Under the pieces are notes generated by a model. The model searched no databases, had not been told where the DNA came from, and was given only the letters and a program-made list of their open reading frames with translations. The translations under genes and the position numbers were made by a program. This document shows, piece after piece, positions 8,429 to 16,699 of a stretch of 64,000 nucleotides of DNA. Numbering within the stretch: the first letter of the stretch is position 1; each line of letters opens with the position of its first letter. This stretch comes from Bacillus sp. EB600. Its GTDB lineage: Bacteria; Bacillota; Bacilli; Bacillales; Cytobacillaceae. The stretch is from contig NZ_JAEVLT010000003.1 of NCBI RefSeq assembly GCF_024494385.1, positions 62,001-126,000 of the forward strand, written 5' to 3'.

Positions 8429-9232
8429 ATGAAATACACAAAAGTGGTTTTAGGCGGCCTTATTGCGATTGTGGTTTTGATTCTTGTTTTTTCGTCTGTT
8501 ACAACGGTTGCTTCTGGGTATAGAGGGGTACTTTTGCAGGTAGGGGAAGTAAAACCAACCATCCTAACAGAGGGACTTCATTTTAAAATTCCGTTTCTTC
8601 AATCCGTCCAACCAATTGAAGTCCGGGTCCAAAAAGAAGAAAGCTCACAGTCTGCTGCTTCAAAGGATCTGCAAATTGTAACGACAAAGGTGGCAGTCAA
8701 CTATTCTGTTGATCCAGAAGCTGTAAATAAACTCTATCAGGAAATCGGCTTGGATTACCGGTCACGAATCGTTGACCCGGCGACTGCAGAAACACTAAAA
8801 GCAATAACGGCCCAATATACAGCTGAGGAGTTAATTTCCAAACGTCCGGAAGTATCAGCACAAGTGAAGGAAATGCTTTCAAAAAAATTAACAAAATATT
8901 TTATAAAACTAGAAGATATCAATATTAAAGAATTTGCATTTAGTGAAGAATTCAATAAAGCAATTGAATCCAAACAAACGGCTGAGCAAAACGCATTAAA
9001 GGCCCAAAGAGATTTGGACAGAATCAAAATTGAGGCCCAGCAGCAAATCACGCAAGCAGGGGCAGAAGCCGAAGCATTGAAGTTGAAAAAGCAGGAAGTA
9101 ACACCTGAGTTAATTCAACTTAAACAAATTGAAGTACAGGAAAAGGCCTTGGAAAAATGGGATGGAAAATTGCCAAGTGTAACAGGCGGGGCAACGCCGT
9201 TTATTGATTTGAGTGGAACCGAGAAAAAATAA
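8429..9232 (+). CDS. Prohibitin/SPFH-domain membrane protein
   Basis: A 267-residue protein with one N-terminal membrane helix (about residues 5-26) followed by an SPFH/band-7 domain (GVLLQVGEVKPTILTEGLHF, then ...IVTTKVAVNYSVDPEAV) and a C-terminal coiled coil (about 175-240, Ala/Glu/Gln/Lys rich). Length and layout match bacterial prohibitin homologues, which assemble ring-like scaffolds at the membrane. GAGGGGGA precedes the ATG. It stands alone between two intergenic gaps. Confidence 0.9.
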   Translation: MKYTKVVLGGLIAIVVLILVFSSVTTVASGYRGVLLQVGEVKPTILTEGLHFKIPFLQSVQPIEVRVQKEESSQSAASKDLQIVTTKVAVNYSVDPEAVNKLYQEIGLDYRSRIVDPATAETLKAITAQYTAEELISKRPEVSAQVKEMLSKKLTKYFIKLEDINIKEFAFSEEFNKAIESKQTAEQNALKAQRDLDRIKIEAQQQITQAGAEAEALKLKKQEVTPELIQLKQIEVQEKALEKWDGKLPSVTGGATPFIDLSGTEKK

Positions 9233-9293
9233 AAAGATGACTGCACTTCTAACGAAATTACTTCAGTCTGCAACATAATAAAATAACAATGTC

Positions 9294-9330
9294 ATGCACA
9301 CGTAATTTCATATATCGTGTGCATTTTCAT
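9294..9330 (+). terminator. Rho-independent terminator after SPFH gene
   Basis: ATGCACACG (9294-9302) pairs with CGTGTGCAT (9316-9324), then TTTCATTT. Confidence 0.65.
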
Positions 9331-9420
9331 TTACATAAAATTAAAAATATCCCCATTAAAAATTAATCTTGTCCTACTATAATTTATTTGAAGATTCAAA
9401 ATATTAAGGGGATGAGTAGG

Positions 9421-10578
9421 TTGCAGAACAGATTAAAAATTAGGACGGCTGTAAGTGTGGTTGCTCTATGTTCCGTTATCGGGTTAACTTCCATTTCAAA
9501 TGCGGTTCCGCAAAAGGCTGATGCCAGCAGCATTCAGGAACATCAAGATGACAAAAAGGATAGTAAAGTGGTTCTGACCTTTTCTACAGTGGGAGATTCG
9601 CGGGCAGATGCCACCCAACCAGGTTTAACAAATCAGGATAAAATTTGGCTGCAGAATACGAAAGCGATAACAAGAATTTCCCGTGAGGTACAAGCCCAGA
9701 AAGCAAATTTGTTTATTTTCAATGGAGATATGATTATGGGTTACAGCCCAAATTCTGACCAGAACCTGTTAAATCGCCAGTATGCCTACTGGCGCGGCTT
9801 AATGGCAAATATGTTTGAAACCGGGACGTATGTGGTACCTGTACCAGGTAATCACGAGGTACAAGATAAGTATAAGGATGCAAACGGTAAAACGGTCAAA
9901 ATAGCAACTCAAGCTAATGAAAACACGTGGAGAAGCAATATGGGCGATATCATCATGGATACGGAGCGCTTTAAACAAATTGTAGGTGCTGACATCCAGG
10001 GATGGAATCCTGACAATCACCCGCAAATCGGAACGAATAATATTGTAACGGACCAAAAACAGTTGTCCTATTCATTTGATTTGAAGGGCTCGCATTTCGT
10101 TATTATCAATACAGATCCTGTTGGCAACGACAGTCATGCTCCGATTGAATGGTTGAAAAGCGATATAGCCAATGCTAAAAAGAATGGGGCCAAGCATATC
10201 TTTGTTTTTGGACATAAAGATGCGTTCCCATATGTTGCTGAACCGGCAAATCCACCATCTGCGGATGGCTTAGATGCTGATCCGAAAAGCAGGGACGAAT
10301 TCTGGCAGGTGATTGAAGATAATGATGCGACCTATTTCTGCGGCCATGAGCATGTCTTCAATGTCAGTCAACCGCATGGTAAAGCGTATCAAGTGCTCGT
10401 AGGTTCCGGCGGCAGTCCTTTCGAGGTGAATGCACCGGTGCAAAATCCAACGGATAGAATGTATGCTTGGGCAACTGTAAAAGTATACGCGAACGGAGAT
10501 GTTCGTGTGAATTGCTATGGATTTGATGAAAACTATGGAAAAACCAAACTGATTAAAAGCTTTGAACTGGCAAAATAG
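9421..10578 (+). CDS. Secreted calcineurin-like metallophosphoesterase
   Basis: About 385 residues. TTG 9421 is favoured: AAGGGG at 9406-9411 is nine bases upstream, whereas ATG 9412 abuts it; a TATAAT at 9378-9383 makes starts further upstream unlikely. A signal peptide (LKIRTAVSVVALCSVIGLTS to SNA) precedes a metallophosphoesterase domain with the metal-binding motifs VGDSRAD, NGDM, GNHE, FGHK and GHEH in canonical order. It probably hydrolyses phosphoesters outside the membrane; the substrate is unknown. No wall anchor is seen. It is a single-gene unit. Confidence 0.85.
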   Translation: MQNRLKIRTAVSVVALCSVIGLTSISNAVPQKADASSIQEHQDDKKDSKVVLTFSTVGDSRADATQPGLTNQDKIWLQNTKAITRISREVQAQKANLFIFNGDMIMGYSPNSDQNLLNRQYAYWRGLMANMFETGTYVVPVPGNHEVQDKYKDANGKTVKIATQANENTWRSNMGDIIMDTERFKQIVGADIQGWNPDNHPQIGTNNIVTDQKQLSYSFDLKGSHFVIINTDPVGNDSHAPIEWLKSDIANAKKNGAKHIFVFGHKDAFPYVAEPANPPSADGLDADPKSRDEFWQVIEDNDATYFCGHEHVFNVSQPHGKAYQVLVGSGGSPFEVNAPVQNPTDRMYAWATVKVYANGDVRVNCYGFDENYGKTKLIKSFELAK

Positions 10579-10740
10579 TTTGGGACAACCGGTGCTTTAC
10601 GCAAAATTTTAGAGAATGATGAAGGGTAGGTTAAAACGGAGCGGGGTTAGCAAAAAAAGCATTAAATAATGATAGGAAATATTTAATAAGGAGTGAATTA
10701 TTAATTGGCATCACACATCATTGTGGATGTATTCCTTCAA

Positions 10741-10776
10741 ACGAAAACTTGCGTCTTAACCAACGCAGGTTTTCGT
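10741..10776. terminator. Hairpin at the 3' end of the 10756-11226 gene pair
   Basis: ACGAAAACTTGCGT (10741-10754) pairs with ACGCAGGTTTTCGT (10763-10776), two G-T pairs. It overlaps the stop region of the minus-strand pair. The U-tract is weak on both strands, so termination strength is uncertain. Confidence 0.5.
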
Positions 10777-10992
10777 GGCATTCTTTTTGTGATTCAGTTT
10801 GTTTAAATATCTTCGAATAGAATCTTTGTTTAAGTCAACATAATTTTGTAAGCTGTCCGGGATAAACTTGTCAGTGCACTCGAGCGTGTCAGGTTTTAAG
10901 GAGACTTTGAATAATACGTGTTCTTGTGAATCGAGACACCTTATGTTTACTGTTGTTTCTTTATTTTTAATTTCTACAATTTGATATCGCAT
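10756..10992 (-). CDS. Hypothetical 78-residue protein
   Basis: I do not recognise this protein. It begins MRYQIVEIKNKETTVNIRCLD, looks soluble, and its ATG follows the TAA of the preceding gene without a gap (TAAATG), so it is probably translated by coupling. Two Cys and a basic C-terminus (LNHKKNATKTCVG) are visible. Confidence 0.55.
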   Translation of the reverse strand: MRYQIVEIKNKETTVNIRCLDSQEHVLFKVSLKPDTLECTDKFIPDSLQNYVDLNKDSIRRYLNKLNHKKNATKTCVG

Positions 10993-11226
10993 TTAGCTAG
11001 TCGCCCGCATTTCTGTGTTTAGAAGTCTGAAACATGCAACCTCTAGGTTTTCAATACATTCTTTTCGAATTGTTTCTGCACAAACAAAATCAAATAACAG
11101 CTCATCCTTTAATCTCGAGTAGATCATCAAAATTTGATCTTTTGACAGTATCTTCAAATGATTTTTTGCCGTATACATAGTAAATTCTCTTTCATAGTAT
11201 TCGACAGTTCCAAATAAAAAAGTCAC
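10993..11226 (-). CDS. Hypothetical small protein, first gene of a coupled pair
   Basis: Seventy-seven residues if read from GTG 11226, which has GGGAGG twelve bases upstream; an internal ATG (MYTAKNHLKILSKDQ) is an alternative start. It resembles small soluble helical regulators of Bacillus in size, but I cannot name a family. Immediately followed by the 10992 gene. Confidence 0.5.
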   Translation of the reverse strand: MTFLFGTVEYYEREFTMYTAKNHLKILSKDQILMIYSRLKDELLFDFVCAETIRKECIENLEVACFRLLNTEMRATS

Positions 11227-11529
11227 TTTTGTCTACATCCTCCCAGCATAAGTATTAGATCGTAATTGATACTTTTATACTATATCTAAGGATAGAGTGT
11301 TTCAACATAGTTCGGCAAAAATTTACATAAAAATGATAAATCTGAATATTTAGATGCATATCTATACGCCTATAGTTGTCGAATTTCTCAAGTTATTTTG
11401 TATAAAATATGTTATTAAAGTCGTTTTACAAAAATAATACAAAGCATTTATATAATGTTAATAATTAAAGTGTAATATACATATTGCCCAAACAAATTCA
11501 TGTGTTTCTCAAACTTCCACCCTTTGTTG
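11227..11529. other. Gene-free stretch with a possible short transcript
   Basis: AT-rich, no gene. TATAAT at 11451-11456 has TTTACA 20 bases upstream (long spacer), and a good terminator follows at 11530, so a small RNA of about 90 nt could be made. Nothing else is recognisable. Confidence 0.3.
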
Positions 11530-11558
11530 AAATCCGGCCTCAAACCGGATTTTACTTT
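11530..11558 (+). terminator. Strong orphan terminator
   Basis: AAATCCGG (11530-11537) pairs with CCGGATTT (11545-11552), followed by TTACTTTTG. No plus-strand gene precedes it within 900 bases. Confidence 0.7.
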
Positions 11559-11576
11559 TGTTATCTTTTTTTAATG

Positions 11577-11826
11577 GCCCTGTTAAACTTGGCTGTTGAT
11601 TTGCGTTCCGGGCACGAACGGTTCGCGGGCGTTATGGGGAGCCTCCTTGGCGCTTAAGTGCCTGCGAGGTCTATACCCCGCCCTGTACTCCCACAGTACA
11701 ATGAATTACATCCTTGAATCTGTCCATGCACGAAGGAAATGCGATAGCACTTTCGAGGAGTCTCACCGCTTTTCACTCCAATCAACATTGTTACAAAATC
11801 AACAATGGCCTTTAACAAAGCCTTTT
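11577..11826. repeat. GC-rich structured intergenic repeat abutting guaC
   Basis: About 250 bases carrying CGTTCCGGGCACGAACGG, GGGAGCCTCCTTGGCGCTTAA, TGCCTGCGAGGTCT, CTCCCACAGTACAATG and CACTCCAATCAACATTG, a pattern I recognise as a dispersed repeat of Bacillus-like genomes. Its GC content is well above the flanks. The ends read TTAATGGCC..TTAAACTTGGCTGTTGATT and AATCAACAATGGCCTTTAAC, partly inverted copies of each other. It ends at the guaC stop codon. Confidence 0.6.
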
Positions 11827-12809
11827 TAATAAATTTGATCCCCGTTAAAGATTGAATTTTTAACAATGACATAATCGACATTGCGGATGGCAGCCAGCTT
11901 GTTTCCGCCTGCATAGGAAATAGCGGATTGAAGATCCTGCTCCATTTCGATCAATGTATCCTTTAAAGGTCCTTTGTACTCGACAAACATTTTTTTGCCT
12001 TCGACATTTTTCTTTTCACCTTTTTGAAATTCCGAAGCTGAACCAAAGTATTCTTTATAGCACTTTCCATCTTTCTCATAAGTTTCGCCTGGAGATTCTT
12101 CATGCCCGGCAAACAATGAACCGATCATGACCATCGTGGCCCCAAAGCGAACGGATTTGGCGATATCGCCATGTGTTCGAATACCTCCATCAGCAATAAC
12201 CGGCTTACTGGCTGCTTTTGAACACCACCTTAGTGCCGCCAATTGCCAACCGCCCGTTCCAAATCCAGTTTTAATTTTCGTGATACATACCTTTCCTGGA
12301 CCGATGCCTACTTTTGTTGCATCCGCACCGGCATGTTCCAATTCTCTGACCGCTTCCGGAGTCCCGACATTTCCCGCGATCAAAAAGCTTTCCGGTAAGT
12401 GCTTCTTAATATGATGAATCATTTTGATCACGGCATCGGAGTGGCCATGGGCAATATCAATTGTTATGTATTCCGGTGAAAGCTGTTCATCTGCTACTTG
12501 TTGGATGAAGCTATATTCTCCCTCTTTGACGCCGACACTAATCGATGCGAATAAGCCGCGTGCTTTCATATCTTTCATAAAACCCAGCCGCTTCTCCGGT
12601 TCAAAACGATGCATGATATAAAAATAACCATTTTCCGCCAGAAAGATTGCGATCTTTTCATCAATAATCGTTTGCATATTTGCTGGTACGACAGGAAGTT
12701 TAAATGTCATTCCGCCAAAGGTTACACTTGTATCACACTCAGATCTGCTATTTACCACAGATTTTGCCGGAACCAATTGAATATCTTCGTAATCAAACAC
12801 ATTATCCAT
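11826..12809 (-). CDS. guaC: GMP reductase
   Basis: GuaC converts GMP to IMP with NADPH, releasing ammonia, in purine interconversion. The 327-residue length matches the short Bacillus/Staphylococcus type. The IMPDH/GMPR TIM barrel is complete: the catalytic loop [18 protein letters not shown] contains the active cysteine, and [18 protein letters not shown] is the phosphate-binding region. GAGGTG precedes the ATG. It is a single gene; the stop codon touches a dispersed repeat. No purine riboswitch is visible in the 70 bases upstream. Confidence 0.95.
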   Translation of the reverse strand: MDNVFDYEDIQLVPAKSVVNSRSECDTSVTFGGMTFKLPVVPANMQTIIDEKIAIFLAENGYFYIMHRFEPEKRLGFMKDMKARGLFASISVGVKEGEYSFIQQVADEQLSPEYITIDIAHGHSDAVIKMIHHIKKHLPESFLIAGNVGTPEAVRELEHAGADATKVGIGPGKVCITKIKTGFGTGGWQLAALRWCSKAASKPVIADGGIRTHGDIAKSVRFGATMVMIGSLFAGHEESPGETYEKDGKCYKEYFGSASEFQKGEKKNVEGKKMFVEYKGPLKDTLIEMEQDLQSAISYAGGNKLAAIRNVDYVIVKNSIFNGDQIY

Positions 12810-12879
12810 AGTTACACCTCTGAACGATTATGATTGTTAGATAAAATTCTCGCATATATGGAAATTACCTTCTTAGTCA

Positions 12880-13392
12880 TTATTTAAACATTTTATTATC
12901 TAAAATAATTACTTTTTCATCGAGAAGGGTTTCTCCAATTTCTTTTGTATGTTCCACTAAACGAAAGATATTGCCACAGCATTGCTTCGCACCTTTAACT
13001 AATAAGGGTACACCAATAAAGTTAATGTGAATTCCTCTTGAAAAAAATCCTCCTAAGGTCATCGCGAGCGGGACAGTTGGCGAAGTATTAGAGAAGACGA
13101 TTCTTTCATTAAAATGGAACCTTTCTTGAAGTAACAGTATCATCTCTTGTAAAGCAGGAACCACAAGCTTGTGCCGCTTTCGGCCAATTGAATAAACAGG
13201 GTTTCCGTCCTCATCAATACCATGGAAAATAAGCTTTCCAAAATCGGCATGTGTTAATTTATTAAAATAGTTTACATTTAAAATTTCTTCTGTCGTTAAT
13301 TTCTGCTCAGATTGAGGCAATTGTTTTAAATGATACGCAGCGGCTAAAGAAGTTGTATGTGTTCCACCATAATCATTATAGATATATATCAT
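12880..13392 (-). CDS. DUF3189 family protein
   Basis: A 170-residue protein starting MIYIYNDYGGTHTTSLAAAYH. ATG 13392 is chosen because AAAGGA lies eight bases upstream. The N-terminal IYNDYGGTHTT motif with adjacent A-A-A-Y-H-L is characteristic, as I recall, of the DUF3189 family found in spore-forming Firmicutes; function unknown. Family members have a nucleotide-hydrolase-like beginning (G-G-T-H), but no complete P-loop is present. Confidence 0.65.
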   Translation of the reverse strand: MIYIYNDYGGTHTTSLAAAYHLKQLPQSEQKLTTEEILNVNYFNKLTHADFGKLIFHGIDEDGNPVYSIGRKRHKLVVPALQEMILLLQERFHFNERIVFSNTSPTVPLAMTLGGFFSRGIHINFIGVPLLVKGAKQCCGNIFRLVEHTKEIGETLLDEKVIILDNKMFK

Positions 13393-13598
13393 AGGAATCA
13401 TCCTTTGTTTGTTCTCATTATTTATTATGGACATTTATACCATTTTTATTAATTTTAAAATCCCCTGTTAGAGGAAAATTAAATTGATGTGATTACTCTC
13501 ACACTTGTTTACTTTTCGTCCTTTTATAATGAACAGTAAAACATCCTTAAAATAGACCGAGGTTACTAGTTCGGTAAAAAGGACCGGGGGAAAATAGA

Positions 13599-14552
13599 AT
13601 GTTTATTAGTGGTAGGAATTATGTAAGTTTGAAGGAAGAAAACGAGGAGCTGAGGAAGAAGCTTGACGTGATGCAAGCTGAAATGCAGAAACAAAAAAGC
13701 TTTCAAAAAGAATTTTTTAAAACCTTTGCCCGGGAATTAACAATCACAATTGATCAACATGAATTAGTGAATAGTCAGCACCATGTTATGGGTGACCTAG
13801 TCGGTAAAATTAAAGAACGCTTCGATAAAGTAAACGCTATTAGTCAATCCTCGCTTGAGAATACGAGGACGCTTGCAAATAAAGGGGGGAGTTTGATTGG
13901 ATCGGCGCAAGCGATGGTTTCAAACTCGGAGGAAGGACAAAATTCTGTTAGCAAGGTCGAACAATTAATCCTCCAGCTTGGGGAGCAGCTCGGTGCAACC
14001 TATAAAAAAATGAATCAATTAAATGAACGATCAAAGGAAATTGAACTAATCGTCAAAGTGATTAAAGAGATTGCAAGCCAAACCAATTTGCTAGCCTTAA
14101 ATGCTTCCATTGAGGCTGCCAGGGCTGGTGAGCAAGGGAAAGGGTTTGCGGTAGTTGCTGATGAAGTGCGAAAGTTGGCTGAAAGTACGGCGACAAGTAC
14201 AAACACGATCAGTGAGTTAACGCAAAATATTCAAAAGGATATCCAGGAAACGCTCCAATCAACAACAACTAGTACGGAAATTGTGAAGACCGGGATTGAC
14301 CTGAGTGCCGATACTTCGCAAAAAATTGATTACATAGCAAGCATCATGAATGATGTGCAAACAGAAGTGAATGAAGTTATGGATAAGATTGAAGAACAAA
14401 ACCAATATTCACAGCATGTCATGAGTGAAATTAGCCTTACCAAATCTGTTTTTGATGAAGTGAATGAGATGATTCTTACACACATCGATGATGCAAGTAT
14501 CGTGGACACAAAATTAGACAAGGCTTTGAAAACAGTTCGTGCATATGGGTAA
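13599..14552 (+). CDS. Soluble methyl-accepting chemotaxis signal protein (YfmS-like)
   Basis: A 317-residue chemoreceptor without transmembrane segments. An N-terminal coiled coil (about 10-45) leads into the four-helix signalling domain, with the conserved hairpin tip [21 protein letters not shown] followed by [16 protein letters not shown] that contacts CheW and CheA. The sensing part is short, like the cytoplasmic Bacillus receptor YfmS; redox or metabolic sensing is conceivable but not shown. GGGGG precedes the ATG. Confidence 0.9.
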   Translation: MFISGRNYVSLKEENEELRKKLDVMQAEMQKQKSFQKEFFKTFARELTITIDQHELVNSQHHVMGDLVGKIKERFDKVNAISQSSLENTRTLANKGGSLIGSAQAMVSNSEEGQNSVSKVEQLILQLGEQLGATYKKMNQLNERSKEIELIVKVIKEIASQTNLLALNASIEAARAGEQGKGFAVVADEVRKLAESTATSTNTISELTQNIQKDIQETLQSTTTSTEIVKTGIDLSADTSQKIDYIASIMNDVQTEVNEVMDKIEEQNQYSQHVMSEISLTKSVFDEVNEMILTHIDDASIVDTKLDKALKTVRAYG

Positions 14553-14748
14553 CAATTTGGTAAGAAGATGCGGATAAATAATGATAAGAGGTCGATAAAA
14601 TCCAAAAACAGGTTGATACCCATGCCGCAAACCAGAAAAAAGGCATTCACGGGGACAATTGTTTACATCAAGTTAACGGTATCACGCGTGTTCTTTTGCT
14701 ATAATAGATAAAAACCTGTCAGCTTGCTTGAGAAAGGGGTGATATTCT

Positions 14749-15534
14749 TTGTTGAAGCTAGGTGTAAAAAGTTCTTACCATCCAGAACAGCTTTATGATC
14801 GATTAACCTATAAACCTGATATTATTGAACTGCATTTAGTTGCCGACGATTTGTTTGGTGAGAAAAGAAAGCAATTAGAAGCAACCATCTCCATGTTGAA
14901 AAGCCAAGAGTGTGAGGTGTATTTACATCACCCCTCCAAATATAATGGAAGGTTTTTAGATATCATTCACGAACAGAGGGAAGATTATCTTTTCTATCAT
15001 TTATCTACCAGGATCCTCGCAGATATTTGTGCCACACATTCAATAAAATGCGTGATTCACCCTCATTACTCACGATCGAATACCTCCGCAATCAATAAAG
15101 GGAATCGGGATAAAATGGTCCATGAAATAAGCAGGATTTTAACATACGGGAATGATTCGTTTTTATGGGAAAATTCCATAGTGGGTCTCTTTACTGCTGA
15201 AAACCCTTATTGGTTTGAGGATTTTATTCAGCCGTTAGGCTTGCCATTGACGTATGATATTAGTCACGCCTTTATCTCCTTCAAGGGTAATAACCAATTA
15301 TTATTAGAGCAGATTAAGAAATTAGCTGCTTATATTCAATATTTCCACGTTGTTGATAGTAAAGGTCAAAAACATGACGGATTGCCATTAGGGACCGGTC
15401 ACATTCAATGGAAGCCGATTATTCCGTATTTAATGAGCCGGCCGTATATCTATGAAATTACGCTTAAAGACCAAACGAATGCGATTGAAATGGTTCAGAG
15501 CCATACCTATTTAAGCTGTCTGTCCAATCAATAG
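14749..15534 (+). CDS. TIM-barrel sugar phosphate isomerase/epimerase-like protein
   Basis: A 261-residue protein from TTG 14749, with GAAAGGGG at 14732-14739. It has the beta/alpha pattern and His/Glu/Asp metal-ligand spacing of the xylose isomerase-like/AP endonuclease 2 superfamily: IELHLVADD, YLHHPSKYNGR, VIHPHYS, WENS, YDISHAF, YFHVVDSKGQKHDGLPLGTGHI and YEITLK. The substrate (sugar phosphate or inositol derivative) cannot be judged. Single gene. Confidence 0.75.
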   Translation: MLKLGVKSSYHPEQLYDRLTYKPDIIELHLVADDLFGEKRKQLEATISMLKSQECEVYLHHPSKYNGRFLDIIHEQREDYLFYHLSTRILADICATHSIKCVIHPHYSRSNTSAINKGNRDKMVHEISRILTYGNDSFLWENSIVGLFTAENPYWFEDFIQPLGLPLTYDISHAFISFKGNNQLLLEQIKKLAAYIQYFHVVDSKGQKHDGLPLGTGHIQWKPIIPYLMSRPYIYEITLKDQTNAIEMVQSHTYLSCLSNQ

Positions 15535-15675
15535 CAGCACTCAAAAGTTATTTAATGGGAATATGTTAATAAATATGTAACTATTTTTTCATAGAAAATT
15601 AATAAATAAGGTTTACTATAGATTTTGTAGCTAGGACAAACAAGTTACCTTTCTCTATATTTTAACCCCTTTTTT

Positions 15676-15706
15676 AGATCCGGCATATTGGATGTCGGAT
15701 CTTTTC
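15676..15706 (+). terminator. Terminator after TIM-barrel gene
   Basis: AGATCCGGCAT (15676-15686) pairs with ATGTCGGATCT (15692-15702), then TTTCG. Confidence 0.7.
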
Positions 15707-15735
15707 GTTGCGGTTTTAAATGAAGAAACAGAAAA

Positions 15736-15762
15736 GGGAAAAGGCTTCCAGTGCCTTTTCCC
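15736..15762 (-). terminator. Terminator of the 37-residue membrane protein gene
   Basis: GGGAAAAGGC (15736-15745) pairs perfectly with GCCTTTTCCC (15753-15762); on the minus strand a T-rich tail (TTTTCTGTTTCTT) follows. Confidence 0.7.
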
Positions 15763-15772
15763 CAAAAAATCT

Positions 15773-15886
15773 CTATTTGTTTTCTGCGACTAGTTTTTTG
15801 TCTAAATGACGGTGGATGAGTATATAAACGATTCTAATTGTTATCCCAACTCCTACAATACCGCCAAGTAGCAACCCATTATCCAT
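15773..15886 (-). CDS. Small membrane protein, 37 residues
   Basis: The product begins MDNGLLLGGIVGVGITIRIV, one glycine-rich hydrophobic helix followed by a charged tail (HRHLDKKLVAENK). GGGAGG lies seven bases before the ATG and a clean terminator follows the stop, which together argue for a real gene despite its size. It resembles small single-helix membrane peptides of Bacillus; function unknown. Confidence 0.6.
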   Translation of the reverse strand: MDNGLLLGGIVGVGITIRIVYILIHRHLDKKLVAENK

Positions 15887-16090
15887 TTTTATGCCTCCCA
15901 TTAGGTGAAGTTTCTGTTACCGAATGAAAATTATATGAAGAAACTTTAACGTTTTTCTTTAATGGTATTGTATTCATTATATGGCAATATCCAGTTAATT
16001 AGTATAGAAAAAATGTATCAGTTTTTTGACAAATTACAAGAAATATGAGCAAGTAAGCATGGTTAGCTTGGGGGTAAGCATGGGGGTTAG

Positions 16091-16140
16091 CATGGGGACG
16101 GTTCTTGTGTCCAAAAAGAAACGGGAGAACCGTCCCCATG
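16091..16140. repeat. Dispersed GGGACGGTTCT inverted-repeat element, copy 2
   Basis: CATGGGGACGGTTCT (16091-16105) and AGAACCGTCCCCATG (16126-16140) are perfect 15-bp arms. Same family as 2151-2197. It is preceded at about 16053-16095 by short imperfect repeats of GGTAAGCATGG/GGTTAGCATGG. Otherwise 15887-16156 is gene-free. Confidence 0.8.
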
Positions 16141-16156
16141 AGACACTTCGATTGGA

Positions 16157-16699
16157 TTAGGATGTTAAAAAAAAGCGTTTTTTCGGCTTTATTGGATAAA
16201 AAACAATCGAGGGGCAGGTTATCGTGATATCGGGGAAGCCTGGCAGGCAGCGAATCGCCTCATTGTCTGTAAAGGTATTTAGATCGACCTCATTCAGCGC
16301 TCCCGTTGTACAAGCCTCGACACACGCTGGGATCATCCCGATATCCTGTCTTTGGTAACACATTTGACATTTGCTGACCTTTTGCGTTTCCGGATTAAAT
16401 TGGGGGGCGTGATAGGGACAGGCTGAAACACACAACCGGCAGCCTGTGCAGAGATTTTCATCGATTTGGATGATTCCGTCCTGCCGCTTTAAAAAAGCCC
16501 GTTCGGGACAAACCCGGAAGCACTCCGGGCTGTCACAATGAGAACAGGAATGGGAAAGATACAGTTCGGGCGCGAGTTTACTAACTTTCCGCCACTGAAT
16601 GCCGATGGGGGTTTGGTTTTCATTTTTACAGGCGATCTCACAGGCTTTGCAGCCGATGCACTGGTCAGCATTAAAGCTAAATCCAACTCGTTTAAACAC
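16157..16699 (-). CDS. Four-cluster [4Fe-4S] ferredoxin subunit (DmsB type)
   Basis: A 180-residue electron-transfer protein with four Cys quartets: CIGCKACEIAC, CSHCDSPECFRVC, CTGCRLCVSAC and CQMCYQRQDIGMIPACVEAC. This is the DmsB/NrfC/PsrB fold that passes electrons to a molybdopterin subunit. GTG 16699 is chosen since GGGG is eight bases upstream; it overlaps the preceding gene by eight bases, so the two are coupled. No membrane-anchor gene follows, so this pair is probably a soluble cytoplasmic enzyme. Confidence 0.9.
   Translation of the reverse strand: MFKRVGFSFNADQCIGCKACEIACKNENQTPIGIQWRKVSKLAPELYLSHSCSHCDSPECFRVCPERAFLKRQDGIIQIDENLCTGCRLCVSACPYHAPQFNPETQKVSKCQMCYQRQDIGMIPACVEACTTGALNEVDLNTFTDNEAIRCLPGFPDITITCPSIVFYPIKPKKRFFLTS

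Noticed and set aside
11596..11914. Frames on both strands between 11596 and 11914
   Set aside because: They lie in the GC-rich structured repeat and the guaC end; no start signals.
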